DNA from: an uncultured Bacteroidales bacterium
GTDB taxonomy: Bacteria > Bacteroidota > Bacteroidia > Bacteroidales > F082
Reading direction: 5' to 3'
NCBI GenBank assembly: GCA_947303085.1
Contig: CAMYXP010000003.1
Span: 186,001 to 250,000 of the forward strand
DNA length: 64,000 bases
The first letter of the stretch is position 1. Each line of letters opens with the position of its first letter. The notes below the pieces were generated by a model. It made no database searches and was not told where the DNA came from. It saw nothing but the letters and a program-made list of their open reading frames with translations. Made by a program: the position numbers and the translations under genes. Of the stretch, positions 7,878-19,101 are shown in pieces.

Positions 7878-9374
7878 ATGTCAACGTTAATACTAACGGT
7901 TTTTATTGTTTACACAGTGTTGATTCTCGCCATCGCGCACTTCACTTCGCGCAAGTCGACAAACGAGACATTCTTCACCGGAAACCGTAAATCGCCGTGG
8001 TTTGTGGTTGCTTACGGCATGATTGGAGCGTCGCTTTCGGGCGTCACCTTCATGTCGGTGCCAGGCAACGTCTACACCAGCCAATTCACGTATTTCGGCA
8101 TAGTACTTGGCTATATCATTGGTTACGCAGTTATCGCGTTGATACTCTTGCCTTTATACTACAAACTCAACCTCACGTCAATCTATTCGTACCTCGAGAT
8201 GCGCTTCGGAAAGCACTCCGAAAAGACCGGCGCGGCCTTCTTCATCTTGTCGCGTCTGCTCGGCTCGGCTCTTCGTATGTATTTGGTTGTCTTTGTGTTA
8301 TATGAGTTTGTGTTCAAGGCCTGGGGCATCCCGTTCTGGGTTCCGGCAGTCATTTTCATAGCATTGATATTGGTCTATACCTTCAAAGGCGGCATCAAAA
8401 CCGTGGTCTGGACCGACACCCTGCAAACCACATTCCTGCTTCTCGCGGCGATTATCACCGTGGTGTGCATTTTGAAAGAGCTTAACATCTCGATTCCCGA
8501 CCTGCTGAAAGCCTCGTCGGAACAAGGCTACACCAAACTGTTTGAGACCGACCCAAACCACAGCCGTTTCTGGCTGAAACAGATTCTCAGCGGCGCGTTT
8601 ATCACCATAGTGATGACAGGCCTCGACCAGGACATGATGCAGAAAAACATGACGTGCAAGAGTCTCCGCGACGCCCAGAAAAACGTGATGACTTCGAGCA
8701 TCCTGTTCATATTCGTCAACATCATCTTCCTTTGCCTCGGCGCGTCACTCATCTACTATGCGCAACGCACTGGTTTTCAACTGCCTACAAACGAAAGTGG
8801 AGTAGTGGTTAACGACAAGATTTTCCCGGCTATCGCATTCAGTTTCAGCAAGTTCACTAGCATTGTGTTTGTCATCGGACTGGTCGCGGCAGGCTATTCG
8901 TCAGCCGATGGCACACTGACGGCTTTGACGACCACTTTCTGTTACAATTTCCTTGATTTTGGCGACAAAACCGACGTTTCAGAAGAGCAGAAACTCAAGA
9001 CAAGAAAGCGTATTCACATTGTATTTGCGATAGTTTACCTGTTGGTAATCATAGCGTTCCGTCCGTTCCACAATCAATCGCTGATCGACAAAGTATTCGA
9101 AATCGCCGGCTACACCTACGGACCGCTGCTCGGACTGTACACATTCGGACTTTTCATCAAAAACCGACGCCCGGTCGATAAATTTGTACCTTATATCGCA
9201 ATAGCATCGCCAATTTTGAGTTATATATTAAACATGTATTCAACACAACTGTTCAATGGCTATAAATTTGGCTTTGAAATATTGATTATCAATGGATTGA
9301 TTACATTTATTGCATTATTAATCACTTCACAAAAAGTAAAAAGTAACTACACATCGATTGTGTTAAATAAATAA
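7878..9374 (+). CDS. Sodium:solute symporter (SSS/SLC5 family)
   Basis: 498 residues with about 13 hydrophobic helices. GASLSGVTFMSVPG near residue 50 and the GYSSADGTLTAL run near residue 340 are typical of the family, the latter carrying sodium-site Ser residues. It imports a solute with sodium across the inner membrane. The substrate is not readable from sequence; members close to this in Bacteroidota are often placed with sialic acid or other sugar genes, but nothing here confirms that. It follows the heptose genes by 43 bases and may be in the same transcript. Confidence 0.9.
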   Translation: MSTLILTVFIVYTVLILAIAHFTSRKSTNETFFTGNRKSPWFVVAYGMIGASLSGVTFMSVPGNVYTSQFTYFGIVLGYIIGYAVIALILLPLYYKLNLTSIYSYLEMRFGKHSEKTGAAFFILSRLLGSALRMYLVVFVLYEFVFKAWGIPFWVPAVIFIALILVYTFKGGIKTVVWTDTLQTTFLLLAAIITVVCILKELNISIPDLLKASSEQGYTKLFETDPNHSRFWLKQILSGAFITIVMTGLDQDMMQKNMTCKSLRDAQKNVMTSSILFIFVNIIFLCLGASLIYYAQRTGFQLPTNESGVVVNDKIFPAIAFSFSKFTSIVFVIGLVAAGYSSADGTLTALTTTFCYNFLDFGDKTDVSEEQKLKTRKRIHIVFAIVYLLVIIAFRPFHNQSLIDKVFEIAGYTYGPLLGLYTFGLFIKNRRPVDKFVPYIAIASPILSYILNMYSTQLFNGYKFGFEILIINGLITFIALLITSQKVKSNYTSIVLNK

Positions 9375-9381
9375 TAACATT

Positions 9382-10467
9382 ATGAGAAAATTCTTATTAA
9401 TACTATCATTATTTGCTTCATTAAGCGTTGAAGCTCAATATGTTACAACTTTTGCAAAGAATGCTCCGGAAACTCAGGAAGACGGTATTTTGTATTATCT
9501 TCCCCGTAATGTCATAGTACTTGAATTCACCATCGAGGAAACGAATTATTACATCGGCCCATACGCTGAATTCGCTTCCAGGTTATTGGGTATCAGCGAT
9601 TTCGTAAAAGAAAACAAAACCGAATACAGCATTAAGGACGTCGATATCCAACTTACTAACGAAATCGACCCGAACGCCGTTTATTTCATTTCCGCTGACG
9701 AGAAAAGCAAGGAACCATTCCCGAATGTCATTCTCGACACCGACGGTGTGATTCTCGCTTTCGGCCACGACAATATCCCAACAAATCAAACAATAAAACG
9801 CGAGTCATATATTAGAAATGAGTCAAACTATATTGAAAAACAAGAAGTTACATTCTTGGAAATCCTTGATAATGAGATAGAGTTTGACGATGACGACGAT
9901 GATGAGGAAGAGGGTAGAGCTCCACGAAAAATCACCAAGGAAGATAAGGCTAAAGCTGCATTAGACAAGATTTCGAAGATCAGAACCGCTTATTATGAGC
10001 TTATTTCGGGCTTTAACGAGGTTTCTTACGGCAACACCACATCTTATATGGCCGACAACATGAAAAGCCTTGAAAATGAATATATTAGCCTTTTTAAAGG
10101 AAAAATAGTCAAAAACACCTATAAAAAGGTTGTGTTTGTGACACCGGAAAGCAATCAGGCAAATGCTTCAGTATCAGTAGCTAAGATTCCAAATATCGAC
10201 GGTTCATTAAAGGTTCAGTTCGATAGCAAAAACACGCTTACAAACGTTAACTCATTGAGCGACAACGCTAAAAACGCCAGCCAAACAAACAAAATATTCT
10301 ACAGAATCCCGGCTGAATCAAACGTCAAAGTGATGCTAGGAAATAAAATCTTGGCTGAAAAGCAGTTGATTATCAGTCAGTTTGGTGAGATAAGAACTGT
10401 TTCAGCCAAGAACAATAAGATTCTGTTTAACCCGAACACTGGTCAGGTTACATCGATTCTGCATTAA
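9382..10467 (+). CDS. DUF4831 family secreted protein
   Basis: 361 residues. A signal peptide ends at VEAQ (about residue 18). The DUF4831 core begins with LYYLPRNVIVLEF, and a conserved GPYAEFASRLLG follows near residue 60. A long acidic patch (FDDDDDDEEEGR) lies near residue 170. It is probably periplasmic or surface-exposed, and the function of the family is unknown. The gene starts 7 bases after the symporter stop. It ends four bases into the stop region of the convergent DUF3127 gene. Confidence 0.85.
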   Translation: MRKFLLILSLFASLSVEAQYVTTFAKNAPETQEDGILYYLPRNVIVLEFTIEETNYYIGPYAEFASRLLGISDFVKENKTEYSIKDVDIQLTNEIDPNAVYFISADEKSKEPFPNVILDTDGVILAFGHDNIPTNQTIKRESYIRNESNYIEKQEVTFLEILDNEIEFDDDDDDEEEGRAPRKITKEDKAKAALDKISKIRTAYYELISGFNEVSYGNTTSYMADNMKSLENEYISLFKGKIVKNTYKKVVFVTPESNQANASVSVAKIPNIDGSLKVQFDSKNTLTNVNSLSDNAKNASQTNKIFYRIPAESNVKVMLGNKILAEKQLIISQFGEIRTVSAKNNKILFNPNTGQVTSILH

Positions 10468-10844
10468 AATGGCAGGTCGTCGCCGTTGTCTGAAGCGAAA
10501 TATTCTTCATTCATCGGCGGCAAAGGCTGCTGCATAGGCTGTTGCTGGCTCATTGGCTGAGTTGGCTGTGCTGCAGGCTGATCCTGGTCAAATCTGAACG
10601 CTCTGACATCGGTATACCATTTGCCGTTGAATTCACGCGACTCAATGCTGATCTGCGCCTTGACAGTCTGGCCGACAAAGAAACTGTTGATTTCATTGAC
10701 GCGTTCGTTCCAGCACATCAAACAAATCTTTTTAGGATATTGTTCAATCGTTTCGATAATCAATTCCTGTTTTTTCCACGGACCGCGAGGAGAATTTCCT
10801 TCGGTCAAAGTACCTAATTGTACAACTTTTCCAACTATTTCCAT
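10464..10844 (-). CDS. DUF3127 protein, OB-fold-like, with SSB-type acidic tail
   Basis: 126 residues. Residues 1-85 (GKVVQLGTLTEGNSPRGPWKK...VKAQISIESREFNGKWYTDVRA, given here in part) resemble a single-stranded-DNA-binding OB fold, as described for DUF3127. A Q/P-rich linker of about 30 residues then leads to a C-terminal DNGDDLPF. That layout of fold, disordered linker and acidic tail ending in Pro-Phe is the one single-stranded-DNA-binding proteins use to recruit repair partners. The nucleic-acid role is inferred. The 3' end overlaps the convergent DUF4831 gene by four bases. Confidence 0.85.
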   Translation of the reverse strand: MEIVGKVVQLGTLTEGNSPRGPWKKQELIIETIEQYPKKICLMCWNERVNEINSFFVGQTVKAQISIESREFNGKWYTDVRAFRFDQDQPAAQPTQPMSQQQPMQQPLPPMNEEYFASDNGDDLPF

Positions 10845-11030
10845 ATATTTGATTTTAATTATTTTCTCACTGCAAATTTATTAAAAATTTCTGAATGATT
10901 TTCGTTTTTAACAATTTTTAACACAACTTGCAAAATATAGCAGGAAATCTTAAAAATCTTTAACAAATCGCCATATTTTTGACAAAACCCCTTTTGAAAA
11001 ATAATATACATTATGTTAAATAGTTTATGT

Positions 11031-11058
11031 CAAAAAAAGGTGGAGAATCACCTCCACC
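11031..11058 (-). terminator. Intrinsic terminator of the gyrA-TPR unit
   Basis: On the minus strand GGTGGA and TCCACC pair around an 8-base loop (11039-11058) and are followed directly by seven T (11032-11038 read as A on the plus strand). It begins 9 bases after the TPR gene stop. It is the clearest intrinsic terminator in the window. Confidence 0.9.
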
Positions 11059-11066
11059 TGTAATCA

Positions 11067-12311
11067 TTACTCGTCAAGAGCTTTTGCTTTGTCCATCATC
11101 TTCAGACGTGCGTAGATACCTCTCAATGCTTGTTTCACTGCTGGATCATCCGGGAGAAGCTCGTATGTCTTCTCAACGTATGGCAATGCTCTCTCATCGT
11201 AAGTCTTAGCTTCAGCTGCCATCTCGTCAGTAGCTTTCAGATAAGCGTTGAAGTTTGAGTAATCCTTAGGATCTTTGTCGTTTGCTTCCTGATAGATTTC
11301 TGAGGCCTTGTCGATCAACAAAGCGCCTGCGTTGTAGTATGCGTCGGCGTATGTTGCGTTTTCAGCGATGGCTTTCTCATAATATTCAAGAGCTTTGTCG
11401 AGGCTGTAAAGTTCTGATTCCTTGTTGCCGTAGATAGTTCCAAGGATGAAATAATAAACCGGCTGGTCGGTGAACTTCTGAGCCATTGCCTCAATCTGAT
11501 CGATGATTTCAGCCTCTCTGTGAAGTGTCAGATATGTGTTGATCATATCGTTAACTAATTGAGGATCATCAGGATACTTAGCTCTTGCTGTGTTGATTGT
11601 CTCGATTGACTTCTCGCCTTGTCCGAGCTCTCTGTAAGCATTGATGAGACCTGAATAAATTGAAGCGTCATCATAACCTTGTGCAATAAGCATTTCGTAT
11701 GTCTGGGCTGCTTCCGCGTATTTTCCAACCTTAATGGCGCATGTGGCATAGTTGATCAATGCCGCATCGTCGACAGCACCGATCTTTGCTGCTGCTTCAT
11801 TAGCCTTCTGGAAATTGGCCATAGCGTCTTCATAGTTGCCGTTGTTGAAGCTGTCAACACCAAGCTGATAGAATGTGTTGTCGATAGCTTTCACGTATGA
11901 AGAAAGTTCATAACCGTTCTGCTGATAGTATTTCGGGTCGATCTGCTGGATTTTGTCGACAGCGGTCAAAACCTTTGTATATGAATCAGAATCAACATCA
12001 TAGAACTCAGGATATGCACCGATTTTGTAGTAAATAACTGCATAATAATGCCAAGTCTTAGCCTGATTCATTGTAGCATCATGCTGTGATGCGGCGTCGA
12101 TTGATGCTTTTGCCTTCTGCATCATCAATTTGGCGTTTGCCATCTGCTTTGCGGCTTTGTCGGCTTTGTTCTGTGTCTTATAAGCATCAGCCTGGTCAAT
12201 ATACTGCTGTGCAGATTTTTGATTGTTAAAAGCATTTTGAACCTGTACGTTTTGAGCAATAACAAATTGTCCTAAAATTGCTAATGTCAAAGTTAATAAG
12301 ATTTTTTTCAT
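11067..12311 (-). CDS. Secreted tetratricopeptide-repeat protein
   Basis: 414 residues. A signal peptide (MKKILLTLTLAILG...IAQ) is followed by helical repeats with TPR spacing, for example AAQTYEMLIAQGYDDASIYSGL and ALEYYEKAIAENATYADAYYNAG (shortened). Such proteins scaffold periplasmic complexes in Bacteroidota. No catalytic motif is visible. It lies 18 bases downstream of gyrA on the same strand and is followed by a strong terminator, so it is likely co-transcribed with gyrA. Confidence 0.85.
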   Translation of the reverse strand: MKKILLTLTLAILGQFVIAQNVQVQNAFNNQKSAQQYIDQADAYKTQNKADKAAKQMANAKLMMQKAKASIDAASQHDATMNQAKTWHYYAVIYYKIGAYPEFYDVDSDSYTKVLTAVDKIQQIDPKYYQQNGYELSSYVKAIDNTFYQLGVDSFNNGNYEDAMANFQKANEAAAKIGAVDDAALINYATCAIKVGKYAEAAQTYEMLIAQGYDDASIYSGLINAYRELGQGEKSIETINTARAKYPDDPQLVNDMINTYLTLHREAEIIDQIEAMAQKFTDQPVYYFILGTIYGNKESELYSLDKALEYYEKAIAENATYADAYYNAGALLIDKASEIYQEANDKDPKDYSNFNAYLKATDEMAAEAKTYDERALPYVEKTYELLPDDPAVKQALRGIYARLKMMDKAKALDE

Positions 12312-12329
12312 TTTATTAGATTTAATTAG

Positions 12330-14882
12330 TTAAACTTCTTGATTATTTTCTGTATTAACGTCGTTTTGGACTTCGTTATTGTCCTGATTTTCAACGTTTT
12401 CTGCATTTTCGTCAAATTCTTCCTCTTCCTCGATATCTTCAGCCTTTACTTTTGTAACAGCTGCGATTTCGTCGTTGTCACGGAGGTTGATGAGGCGCAC
12501 GCCTTGTGTTGCGCGACCCATAACTCTCAGAGTATCAACGGCTATACGGATAAGGATACCCGACTTGTTGATGATCATGAGGTCGTCGCCGTCGACCACG
12601 TCCTTGATAGCCACCAGCTTGCCGGTCTTATCGGTGATGTTCATAGTCTTGACACCCTTGCCGCCACGGTTGGTAATGCGGTATTCCTCGAGGTCGGAAC
12701 GTTTTCCGTAGCCCTTCTCAGAAACCACCAGCACGTTGGTCTGCGGGTCGTCGATGCAGATCATGCCGACGACTTCGTCGTTCTCGTCGTCAACGGTGAT
12801 AGCGCGCACACCTGATGCCGTTCTACCCATCGGACGTACTGTCGACTCGTTGAATCTGATAGCCCTACCCGACTTCAACGCGATCAAAATCTCGCTGTTG
12901 CCGCTTGTCATCTTGGCTTCAAGCAGCTCGTCGCCTTCGCGGATGCCGAGAGCGATGATACCTGTAGCACGTGGACGTGAGTAAGCCTCGAGCGTGGTCT
13001 TCTTGATGATACCCTTCTTCGTGATGAGTGTAAGATAATGATTCTCACAGAATTCAGGACTCATATCAGTCAAGTTGATGTACGCCTTGACGTTGTCGTC
13101 CGGCTCCAGATGGATGAGGTTCTGGATAGCCCTACCCTTGCTTGCCTTAGTGCCTTCCGGGATTTCGAACACGCGGAGCCAGTAGCATCTGCCCTTCTCG
13201 GTGAAGAACAGCATGTAGTTGTGGTTCGTCGCCACGAAGATCTGTTCGATGAAGTCTTCGTCGCGAGCGTCGGAGCCTTTCGAGCCCTTGCCTCCCCTGC
13301 TCTGGCGGCGGTATTCCGTCAGGTTGGTGCGTTTAATATAATTAAGGTGTGAGATTGTCACTACCACCGCGTCGTCGGCGATGATGTCTTCCATCTTGAA
13401 GTCTTCAGCCGTACGCTCGATGGTACTCTTACGCTCGTCACCGTATTTCTCCTTAACATAAAGCAGCTCTTTCTTGATGATGTCGAACTGCATCGCCGGA
13501 CTTGCAAGCACTTCCTTGAGATGAGCTATGAGTTTGTGTAACTCTTCGAGTTCATCCATGATCTTCTTGATCTCGAGGCCTGCCAACTGACCTAAACGGT
13601 AAGCCACGATAGCAGCTGCCTGCGGGTCGTCGAATCCGTATTGATCCATCAAAGCCTGCTTGGCTTCCTGTGAGCCGCCTTTGCAAGCTCGGATTGTAGC
13701 GATGATCTGGTCGACGATGTCGATAGCTCGTGCGAGACCTTCCAAGATATGAGCGCGTTTCTCAGCCTCACGAAGGTCGTGCTGGGTTCTGCGTACCACG
13801 CACTGATGACGGTGTTCGACGTAATATTGTATCAACTGCTTGAGATTCAATGTGTGAGGACGGCCGTTCACCAAACACACGTTGTTCACGCTGAATGAGC
13901 TCTGGAGGCCTGTCATCTGGAACAATTTATTCAAGACGACACTCGACACCGCGTCGCGTTTCAAGTCGTAAACGATACGCAGACCGTTACGGTCCGATTC
14001 ATCGCGGATGTCAGCGATTCCGTCGAGTTTCTTCTCTCCGATGAGGTCGGCGGTACGCTTGATCATATCAGCCTTGTTGGTCTGGTAAGGCACCGATGTG
14101 GCGATGATGCGCTCGTGGCCGTTATGCTCCTCAATAGTAGTATTTGCACGCAAAACGATACGTCCGCGGCCTGTCTCGAAAGCGTCTTTCACCCCTTCGT
14201 AGCCGTAGATGATACCGCCTGTCGGGAAATCAGGAGCCTTGATATATTCCATCAACTCGCTGACAGTGATGTCGTTCTTGTCGATATAAGCAATGATTCC
14301 GTCGACCACCTCGCTTAAGTTGTGAGGCGGCATGTTGGTTGCCATACCCACTGCGATACCGCTCGCTCCGTTCACCAAAAGGTTCGGGATGAGTGACGGC
14401 AAAACGGTAGGTTCCTGCTCGGAATCATCGTAGTTATTCATAAAGTCAACGGTATCCTTGTCGAGGTCGGCAAGCATCTCCTCAGCGATCTTTCTCAATC
14501 GAGCCTCGGTGTAACGCATAGCCGCTGGCGGGTCAGCGTCCATTGAGCCGAAATTACCCTGACCGTCGATGAGAGGATAACGCATGCTCCAGTCCTGAGC
14601 CAGACGCACCATAGCGTCGTACACCGACGAGTCACCGTGTGGGTGGTACTTTCCTAAAACTTCGCCGACTACCTTAGCTGATTTCTTGTACGGGCGGTTC
14701 GAGAGAACACCCATGTCCATCATGCCGTAAAGGATGCGGCGGTGCACAGGTTTCAAGCCGTCTCTGACATCAGGCAATGCACGAGCCACGATAACCGACA
14801 TAGAGTAGTCGATATAACTCGTTTTCATGTGATCCTCAATGCCAATCGGGACTATTCTTTCACCTTCAAACTGTTCTTCCAT
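12330..14882 (-). CDS. gyrA: DNA gyrase subunit A
   Basis: 850 residues. GyrA cuts and rejoins DNA in the A2B2 gyrase that introduces negative supercoils. The N-terminal domain shows [21 protein letters not shown] and the catalytic Tyr124 in AAMRYTEAR. The quinolone-resistance region reads [10 protein letters not shown], so the residues matching E. coli Ser83 and Asp87 (Ser85 and Asp89 here) are the unmutated ones. C-terminal beta-pinwheel repeats ([15 protein letters not shown]) follow, then an acidic N/E-rich tail. The promoter probably lies at 14925-14932 (TATTTTTG on the minus strand). Confidence 0.97.
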   Translation of the reverse strand: MEEQFEGERIVPIGIEDHMKTSYIDYSMSVIVARALPDVRDGLKPVHRRILYGMMDMGVLSNRPYKKSAKVVGEVLGKYHPHGDSSVYDAMVRLAQDWSMRYPLIDGQGNFGSMDADPPAAMRYTEARLRKIAEEMLADLDKDTVDFMNNYDDSEQEPTVLPSLIPNLLVNGASGIAVGMATNMPPHNLSEVVDGIIAYIDKNDITVSELMEYIKAPDFPTGGIIYGYEGVKDAFETGRGRIVLRANTTIEEHNGHERIIATSVPYQTNKADMIKRTADLIGEKKLDGIADIRDESDRNGLRIVYDLKRDAVSSVVLNKLFQMTGLQSSFSVNNVCLVNGRPHTLNLKQLIQYYVEHRHQCVVRRTQHDLREAEKRAHILEGLARAIDIVDQIIATIRACKGGSQEAKQALMDQYGFDDPQAAAIVAYRLGQLAGLEIKKIMDELEELHKLIAHLKEVLASPAMQFDIIKKELLYVKEKYGDERKSTIERTAEDFKMEDIIADDAVVVTISHLNYIKRTNLTEYRRQSRGGKGSKGSDARDEDFIEQIFVATNHNYMLFFTEKGRCYWLRVFEIPEGTKASKGRAIQNLIHLEPDDNVKAYINLTDMSPEFCENHYLTLITKKGIIKKTTLEAYSRPRATGIIALGIREGDELLEAKMTSGNSEILIALKSGRAIRFNESTVRPMGRTASGVRAITVDDENDEVVGMICIDDPQTNVLVVSEKGYGKRSDLEEYRITNRGGKGVKTMNITDKTGKLVAIKDVVDGDDLMIINKSGILIRIAVDTLRVMGRATQGVRLINLRDNDEIAAVTKVKAEDIEEEEEFDENAENVENQDNNEVQNDVNTENNQEV

Positions 14883-15030
14883 CTATCTTTTTCTTTAATT
14901 TTTAAAATTCAAAAAAATAACTGACAAAAATACGGATTTTTTTTGAATTGGAAACATATTTTATTAATATTTTTCAACTTTATTTTAACAAAAATCGTGC
15001 CTAAAAGACGCGTATACGGAATTTTATTTG

Positions 15031-15038
15031 TATTTTTG
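15031..15038 (+). promoter_or_regulatory. -7 promoter box for clpC
   Basis: TATTTTTG followed by CAG, 20 bases before the clpC ATG, fits the TAnnTTTG box. No good TTTG is seen 19 bases upstream. No inverted repeat of CIRCE or CtsR type is visible near it. Confidence 0.5.
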
Positions 15039-15058
15039 CAGTTTGAAATAAAATTTTT

Positions 15059-17581
15059 ATGGATCAGAAATTTTCACCAAGAGTTCGGGAGATAATGTTT
15101 CATAGTCATGAAGAAGCTGTGAAAATGGGCAATCCGTATATCGGTTTGGAACATATTTTTCTCGGAATTGTTGACGATAACGACAGCAACGCAGTACATA
15201 TTTTAAGAACCTTAGACCTTGATATTGAGGCATTTAGAAGCAAACTCGAGGCTTCGATAAGAACCAACAACGTGATCGCTGGCAACTCCGACAACCTGCC
15301 TCTGACAAAGCAAGCCGAACGCGCGTTGAAGTTCACTTATATAGTTGCCAAAGACTTCAACAGCGAGCAAGTCGCATCGGAGCATCTGATGCTCGCAATC
15401 TTGCATGATGACAACAACATCATCTCGCAACGCCTTGAATATGAAGGCATTACATTTGACAGATACAAGAAAGAAGTGATGAAATTGACACCTGAATATC
15501 CTGCGAAAGACAAGGATGAAGAGATTAACACGCCTACAAACGTGTTTCAGGATGAGGAGGAAGAAGACGAAACGCCTACTAAAACCACTGATAATCAACA
15601 AACTAAGAAAAATACAAAGTCAAACACCCCTGTTCTCGACAGCTTCGGCCGTGATTTGACCAAGGCCGCTGAAGAAGGCCGCCTCGACCCTATCGTCGGA
15701 CGTGAGCGTGAGTTGGAGAGAATAGCGCAGGTTTTGAGCCGCAGAAAGAAAAACAACCCTATTCTGATCGGCGAGCCTGGCGTAGGTAAGTCGGCGATTG
15801 CCGAGGGACTGGCGCAACGCATTGTGGAACATAGAGTTTCACGCACTTTGTACAACAAACGCATTGTGGTCTTGGACCTCGGTTCGGTGGTCGCAGGAAC
15901 GAAGTACAGAGGACAGTTTGAGGAACGTATGAAGTCGATTCTCAATGAGTTAGAGAAAAATCCTGACATCATTCTGTTTATCGACGAGATTCATACTATC
16001 ATCGGAGCTGGCAACGCCAACGGCTCACTCGACGCTTCGAATATGTTCAAGCCGGCATTGGCACGCGGAGAGCTGCAGTGCATAGGTGCGACGACATTGG
16101 ACGAGTACCGCCAATACATAGAAAAAGATGGTGCTTTGGAGCGTAGATTCCAGAAAATACTGGTCGAGCCGACGACTCCTGAAGAGACTGTCCAGATTTT
16201 GAAAAACATCAAGAGCAAATACGAAGACCATCATCTGGTGAGCTATTCCGACGATGCCATCGAGGCCTGCGTGAAGCTCACCAACCGTTATATTTCCGAC
16301 AGAAACCTGCCTGACAAGGCCATCGACGCTTTGGACGAAGCCGGCGCGAGAGTGCATATAGGCAACATCCACGTCCCGACTGAGATTATCGAGATGGAGA
16401 AACAGGTCGAGGAGATTCGCAAGGAGAAGAAACAAGCCATCAAAGAGCAGCGTTTCGAGGATGCCGGAAAATATCGTGATGAGGAAAAATCACTGGTCGA
16501 GAAGCTTGAAAAAGCCAAGAAAGACTGGGATAACGACACAAACAGCCATCGCGAGACCGTCACCGAGCAGAATGTAGCGGAAGTCGTGGCCATGATGACA
16601 GGCGTCCCGGTGCAGCGCATCGCACAGAACGAAGGCGACCGTCTCATGAGCATGGAGACAGAGCTTGCAGGCACCGTCATCGGTCAGGACGAGGCGATAA
16701 AGAATGTAGTGAAAGCCATCAGACGTAACCGCGCAGGATTGAAAGACCCGAACCGACCGATCGGAAGCTTCATTTTCCTCGGTCCTACCGGCGTTGGCAA
16801 GACATATCTCGCAAAGGTTTTGGCCAAGTATCTCTTTGATTCTGAGGATGCTTTGATCCGTATCGACATGAGTGAATACATGGAGAAATTCGCTGTCTCG
16901 CGTCTCGTGGGAGCGCCTCCAGGATACGTCGGATACGAAGAAGGCGGCCAGTTGACCGAGAAAGTCCGCCGTAAGCCCTACTCTATCGTTCTTTTGGACG
17001 AGATTGAGAAAGCGCATCCGGATGTGTTCCATCTGCTGCTGCAGGTGTTGGACGACGGCGTTTTGACCGATTCCTTAGGCAGAAAAGTCGATTTCAAGAA
17101 TACCATCATCATCATGACGTCGAACATCGGATCACGCCAGTTGAAGGACTTCGGACAAGGCGTAGGATTTGGCACACAGGCGAAGAAAGATTCGAAAGAC
17201 AAATATTCACGCGCTGTGATAGAAAATGCCTTAAAACGCTCGTTTGCCCCTGAATTCCTCAACAGAATCGACGAGGTGGTGATTTTCGAGTCGCTGAACA
17301 AGGAAAACATCAACAAGATCATTGATATCGAGCTGAAGAAGGTGTTCGAGCGCATCAGAGAGATGGGATTCGAGCCTGAACTGACAGAAAAAGCACGCGA
17401 GTTCATCGTCGAGAAAGGCTGGGACGAGCAATACGGAGCACGTCCGCTGAAACGCGCCATCCAGAAATATGTTGAAGATGTGCTGGCTGAGGAAATCATC
17501 AAATCAAACCCGGCCAAAGGCAGCAAAATCGTGATTGATTACGATGCAGAGAAGGAAGAAACAATTGTAACAACCAATTGA
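15059..17581 (+). CDS. clpC: ClpC-type AAA+ unfoldase (Clp protease ATP-binding subunit)
   Basis: 840 residues. Two Clp_N repeats (1-150), an acidic/Thr linker (about 155-195), and AAA1 with Walker A GEPGVGKS and Walker B LFIDEIHT come first. A coiled region with a UVR-type segment [15 protein letters not shown] follows, then AAA2 with GPTGVGKT and LLDEIEKAH. The GVGFG loop near residue 704 matches the [VIL]GF tripeptide used to dock on ClpP, so this is a ClpP partner rather than a ClpB disaggregase. It unfolds damaged or tagged proteins in the cytoplasm. It stands alone, with its own -7 box. Confidence 0.93.
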   Translation: MDQKFSPRVREIMFHSHEEAVKMGNPYIGLEHIFLGIVDDNDSNAVHILRTLDLDIEAFRSKLEASIRTNNVIAGNSDNLPLTKQAERALKFTYIVAKDFNSEQVASEHLMLAILHDDNNIISQRLEYEGITFDRYKKEVMKLTPEYPAKDKDEEINTPTNVFQDEEEEDETPTKTTDNQQTKKNTKSNTPVLDSFGRDLTKAAEEGRLDPIVGRERELERIAQVLSRRKKNNPILIGEPGVGKSAIAEGLAQRIVEHRVSRTLYNKRIVVLDLGSVVAGTKYRGQFEERMKSILNELEKNPDIILFIDEIHTIIGAGNANGSLDASNMFKPALARGELQCIGATTLDEYRQYIEKDGALERRFQKILVEPTTPEETVQILKNIKSKYEDHHLVSYSDDAIEACVKLTNRYISDRNLPDKAIDALDEAGARVHIGNIHVPTEIIEMEKQVEEIRKEKKQAIKEQRFEDAGKYRDEEKSLVEKLEKAKKDWDNDTNSHRETVTEQNVAEVVAMMTGVPVQRIAQNEGDRLMSMETELAGTVIGQDEAIKNVVKAIRRNRAGLKDPNRPIGSFIFLGPTGVGKTYLAKVLAKYLFDSEDALIRIDMSEYMEKFAVSRLVGAPPGYVGYEEGGQLTEKVRRKPYSIVLLDEIEKAHPDVFHLLLQVLDDGVLTDSLGRKVDFKNTIIIMTSNIGSRQLKDFGQGVGFGTQAKKDSKDKYSRAVIENALKRSFAPEFLNRIDEVVIFESLNKENINKIIDIELKKVFERIREMGFEPELTEKAREFIVEKGWDEQYGARPLKRAIQKYVEDVLAEEIIKSNPAKGSKIVIDYDAEKEETIVTTN

Positions 17582-17590
17582 TACACGTAC

Positions 17591-17610
17591 AGATGCGATT
17601 CATCGCATCT
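17591..17610. repeat. 20-bp palindromic repeat between clpC and cca
   Basis: AGATGCGAT and ATCGCATCT form a perfect 9-bp stem around TC, flanked by TAC/CTACGAGG. It lies 9 bases after the clpC stop. A shortened version (TGTAGAGACG...) lies after etfA at 693. It may act as a terminator, but no T-run follows. Confidence 0.75.
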
Positions 17611-17627
17611 CTACGAGGCATAGAATA

Positions 17628-19094
17628 ATGAATCTGAAGGAATATATAGAAAGTCGTCTTTTTCGGGTAATCACCGCCGCGTCGCGCGAATTGGGATTCA
17701 ATTCCTACATCGTGGGCGGGTACGTGCGTGACCTGTTGCTGCATCGTCAATCAAATGATATTGATGTGGTTACGGTAGGCAGCGGCATTGAATTGGCCAA
17801 GAAAACCGCCGAGTTGTTGCCGGGAAAGAAACACGTGAAATATTACGGTCGTTTCGGCACCGCGATGATCAACGTGAACGGTCATGAGATTGAGTTTGTG
17901 GGCGCCAGAAAGGAGTCGTATACCGCTGACAGCCGTAAGCCGACCTGCGAGAACGGCACATTGGAGGACGACCAAAACCGTCGTGACTTCACCATCAACG
18001 CGATGGCTATCTCATTGAATGAGAACGACTTCGGTGAGCTGGTCGACCCGTTCAACGGAGTGCAAGACCTTGAAGATAAGATTATTCGCACGCCTTTAGA
18101 TCCTGATATCACCTATTCCGACGACCCTTTGCGCATGATGCGCGCCATCAGGTTTGCCACACAGCTGCATTTCATGATTGAAGCTGAATCATTTGAGGCC
18201 ATTCGTCGTAACGCACAGAGAATCAAGATAATATCGATGGAGCGCGTCACCGAGGAGATGAACAAAATCATCATGTCGGACGTGCCGAGTATCGGTTTCA
18301 AACTGTTAGATAAAAGCGGTCTTTTGCCATTGATTTTCCCGCAGATGGCGGCGTTGAAAGGCGTTGAGATTCAGGAAGGCAAAGGGCATAAGGATAACTT
18401 CTATCACACATTGGAAGTGCTTGATAATGTTGCCATTAGCGGTGGCGATTTGTGGCTCAGATGGGCCGCAGTGCTGCATGATATCGCAAAACCATTGACC
18501 AAAAGATTCGAGAAAGAAGCCGGTTGGACATTCCACGGCCACGAGGTGAAAGGTGCGAAGATGGTGCATAAGATTTTCGCCAACTTCAAGCTGCCGTTGA
18601 ACGAGAAGATGAAATATGTGGAGAAGCTGATATACCTCCACCTCCGCCCTATTGTGCTGGCTCAAGACATCGTAACTGATTCAGCAGTAAGGCGTTTGCT
18701 CTTCGACGCTGGCGACGACATCGACGATCTGATGACACTTTGCGATGCCGATATCACCTCGAAAAACGAAGAGAAAAAAGCCCGTTTCCACAATAATTTC
18801 CAGATTGTGAGAAGAAAATTGAAGGAGATTGAGGCTAAAGACCACTTGCGCAACTGGCAGCCGCCTGTCGATGGCACTGTCATCATGAAAACCTTCGGAA
18901 TTCCTGAGAGTCGCGAGGTCGGCGTGATAAAAACAGCCATTCGTGAAGCCATTTTGGACGGCATCATCGGCAACAATTTCGAGGAAGCTTATCAGTTTAT
19001 GAAGACTCAGGGTGAAAAACTCGGTTTGAAGGTGGTTTGTGAGGTCACTGAGCCTGTGGAAGTCAAATCAAACGGACCTGTTCCTGTCAAATAA
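17628..19094 (+). CDS. cca: CCA-adding tRNA nucleotidyltransferase with HD domain
   Basis: 488 residues. It adds or repairs the CCA end of tRNAs. The class II nucleotidyltransferase head shows GGYVRDLLL and the metal-binding NDIDVV, then RRDFTINAMA and a DPLRMMRAIRFA neck. A C-terminal HD phosphohydrolase domain shows LHDIAKP and HGHEVKGA, giving the longer form common in Bacteroidota. The HD domain's substrate (2',3'-cyclic or phosphorylated ends) is inferred from the family. miaA begins 7 bases after the stop, so the two tRNA-maturation genes form an operon. Confidence 0.93.
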   Translation: MNLKEYIESRLFRVITAASRELGFNSYIVGGYVRDLLLHRQSNDIDVVTVGSGIELAKKTAELLPGKKHVKYYGRFGTAMINVNGHEIEFVGARKESYTADSRKPTCENGTLEDDQNRRDFTINAMAISLNENDFGELVDPFNGVQDLEDKIIRTPLDPDITYSDDPLRMMRAIRFATQLHFMIEAESFEAIRRNAQRIKIISMERVTEEMNKIIMSDVPSIGFKLLDKSGLLPLIFPQMAALKGVEIQEGKGHKDNFYHTLEVLDNVAISGGDLWLRWAAVLHDIAKPLTKRFEKEAGWTFHGHEVKGAKMVHKIFANFKLPLNEKMKYVEKLIYLHLRPIVLAQDIVTDSAVRRLLFDAGDDIDDLMTLCDADITSKNEEKKARFHNNFQIVRRKLKEIEAKDHLRNWQPPVDGTVIMKTFGIPESREVGVIKTAIREAILDGIIGNNFEEAYQFMKTQGEKLGLKVVCEVTEPVEVKSNGPVPVK

Positions 19095-19101
19095 TTCGGT
19101 T

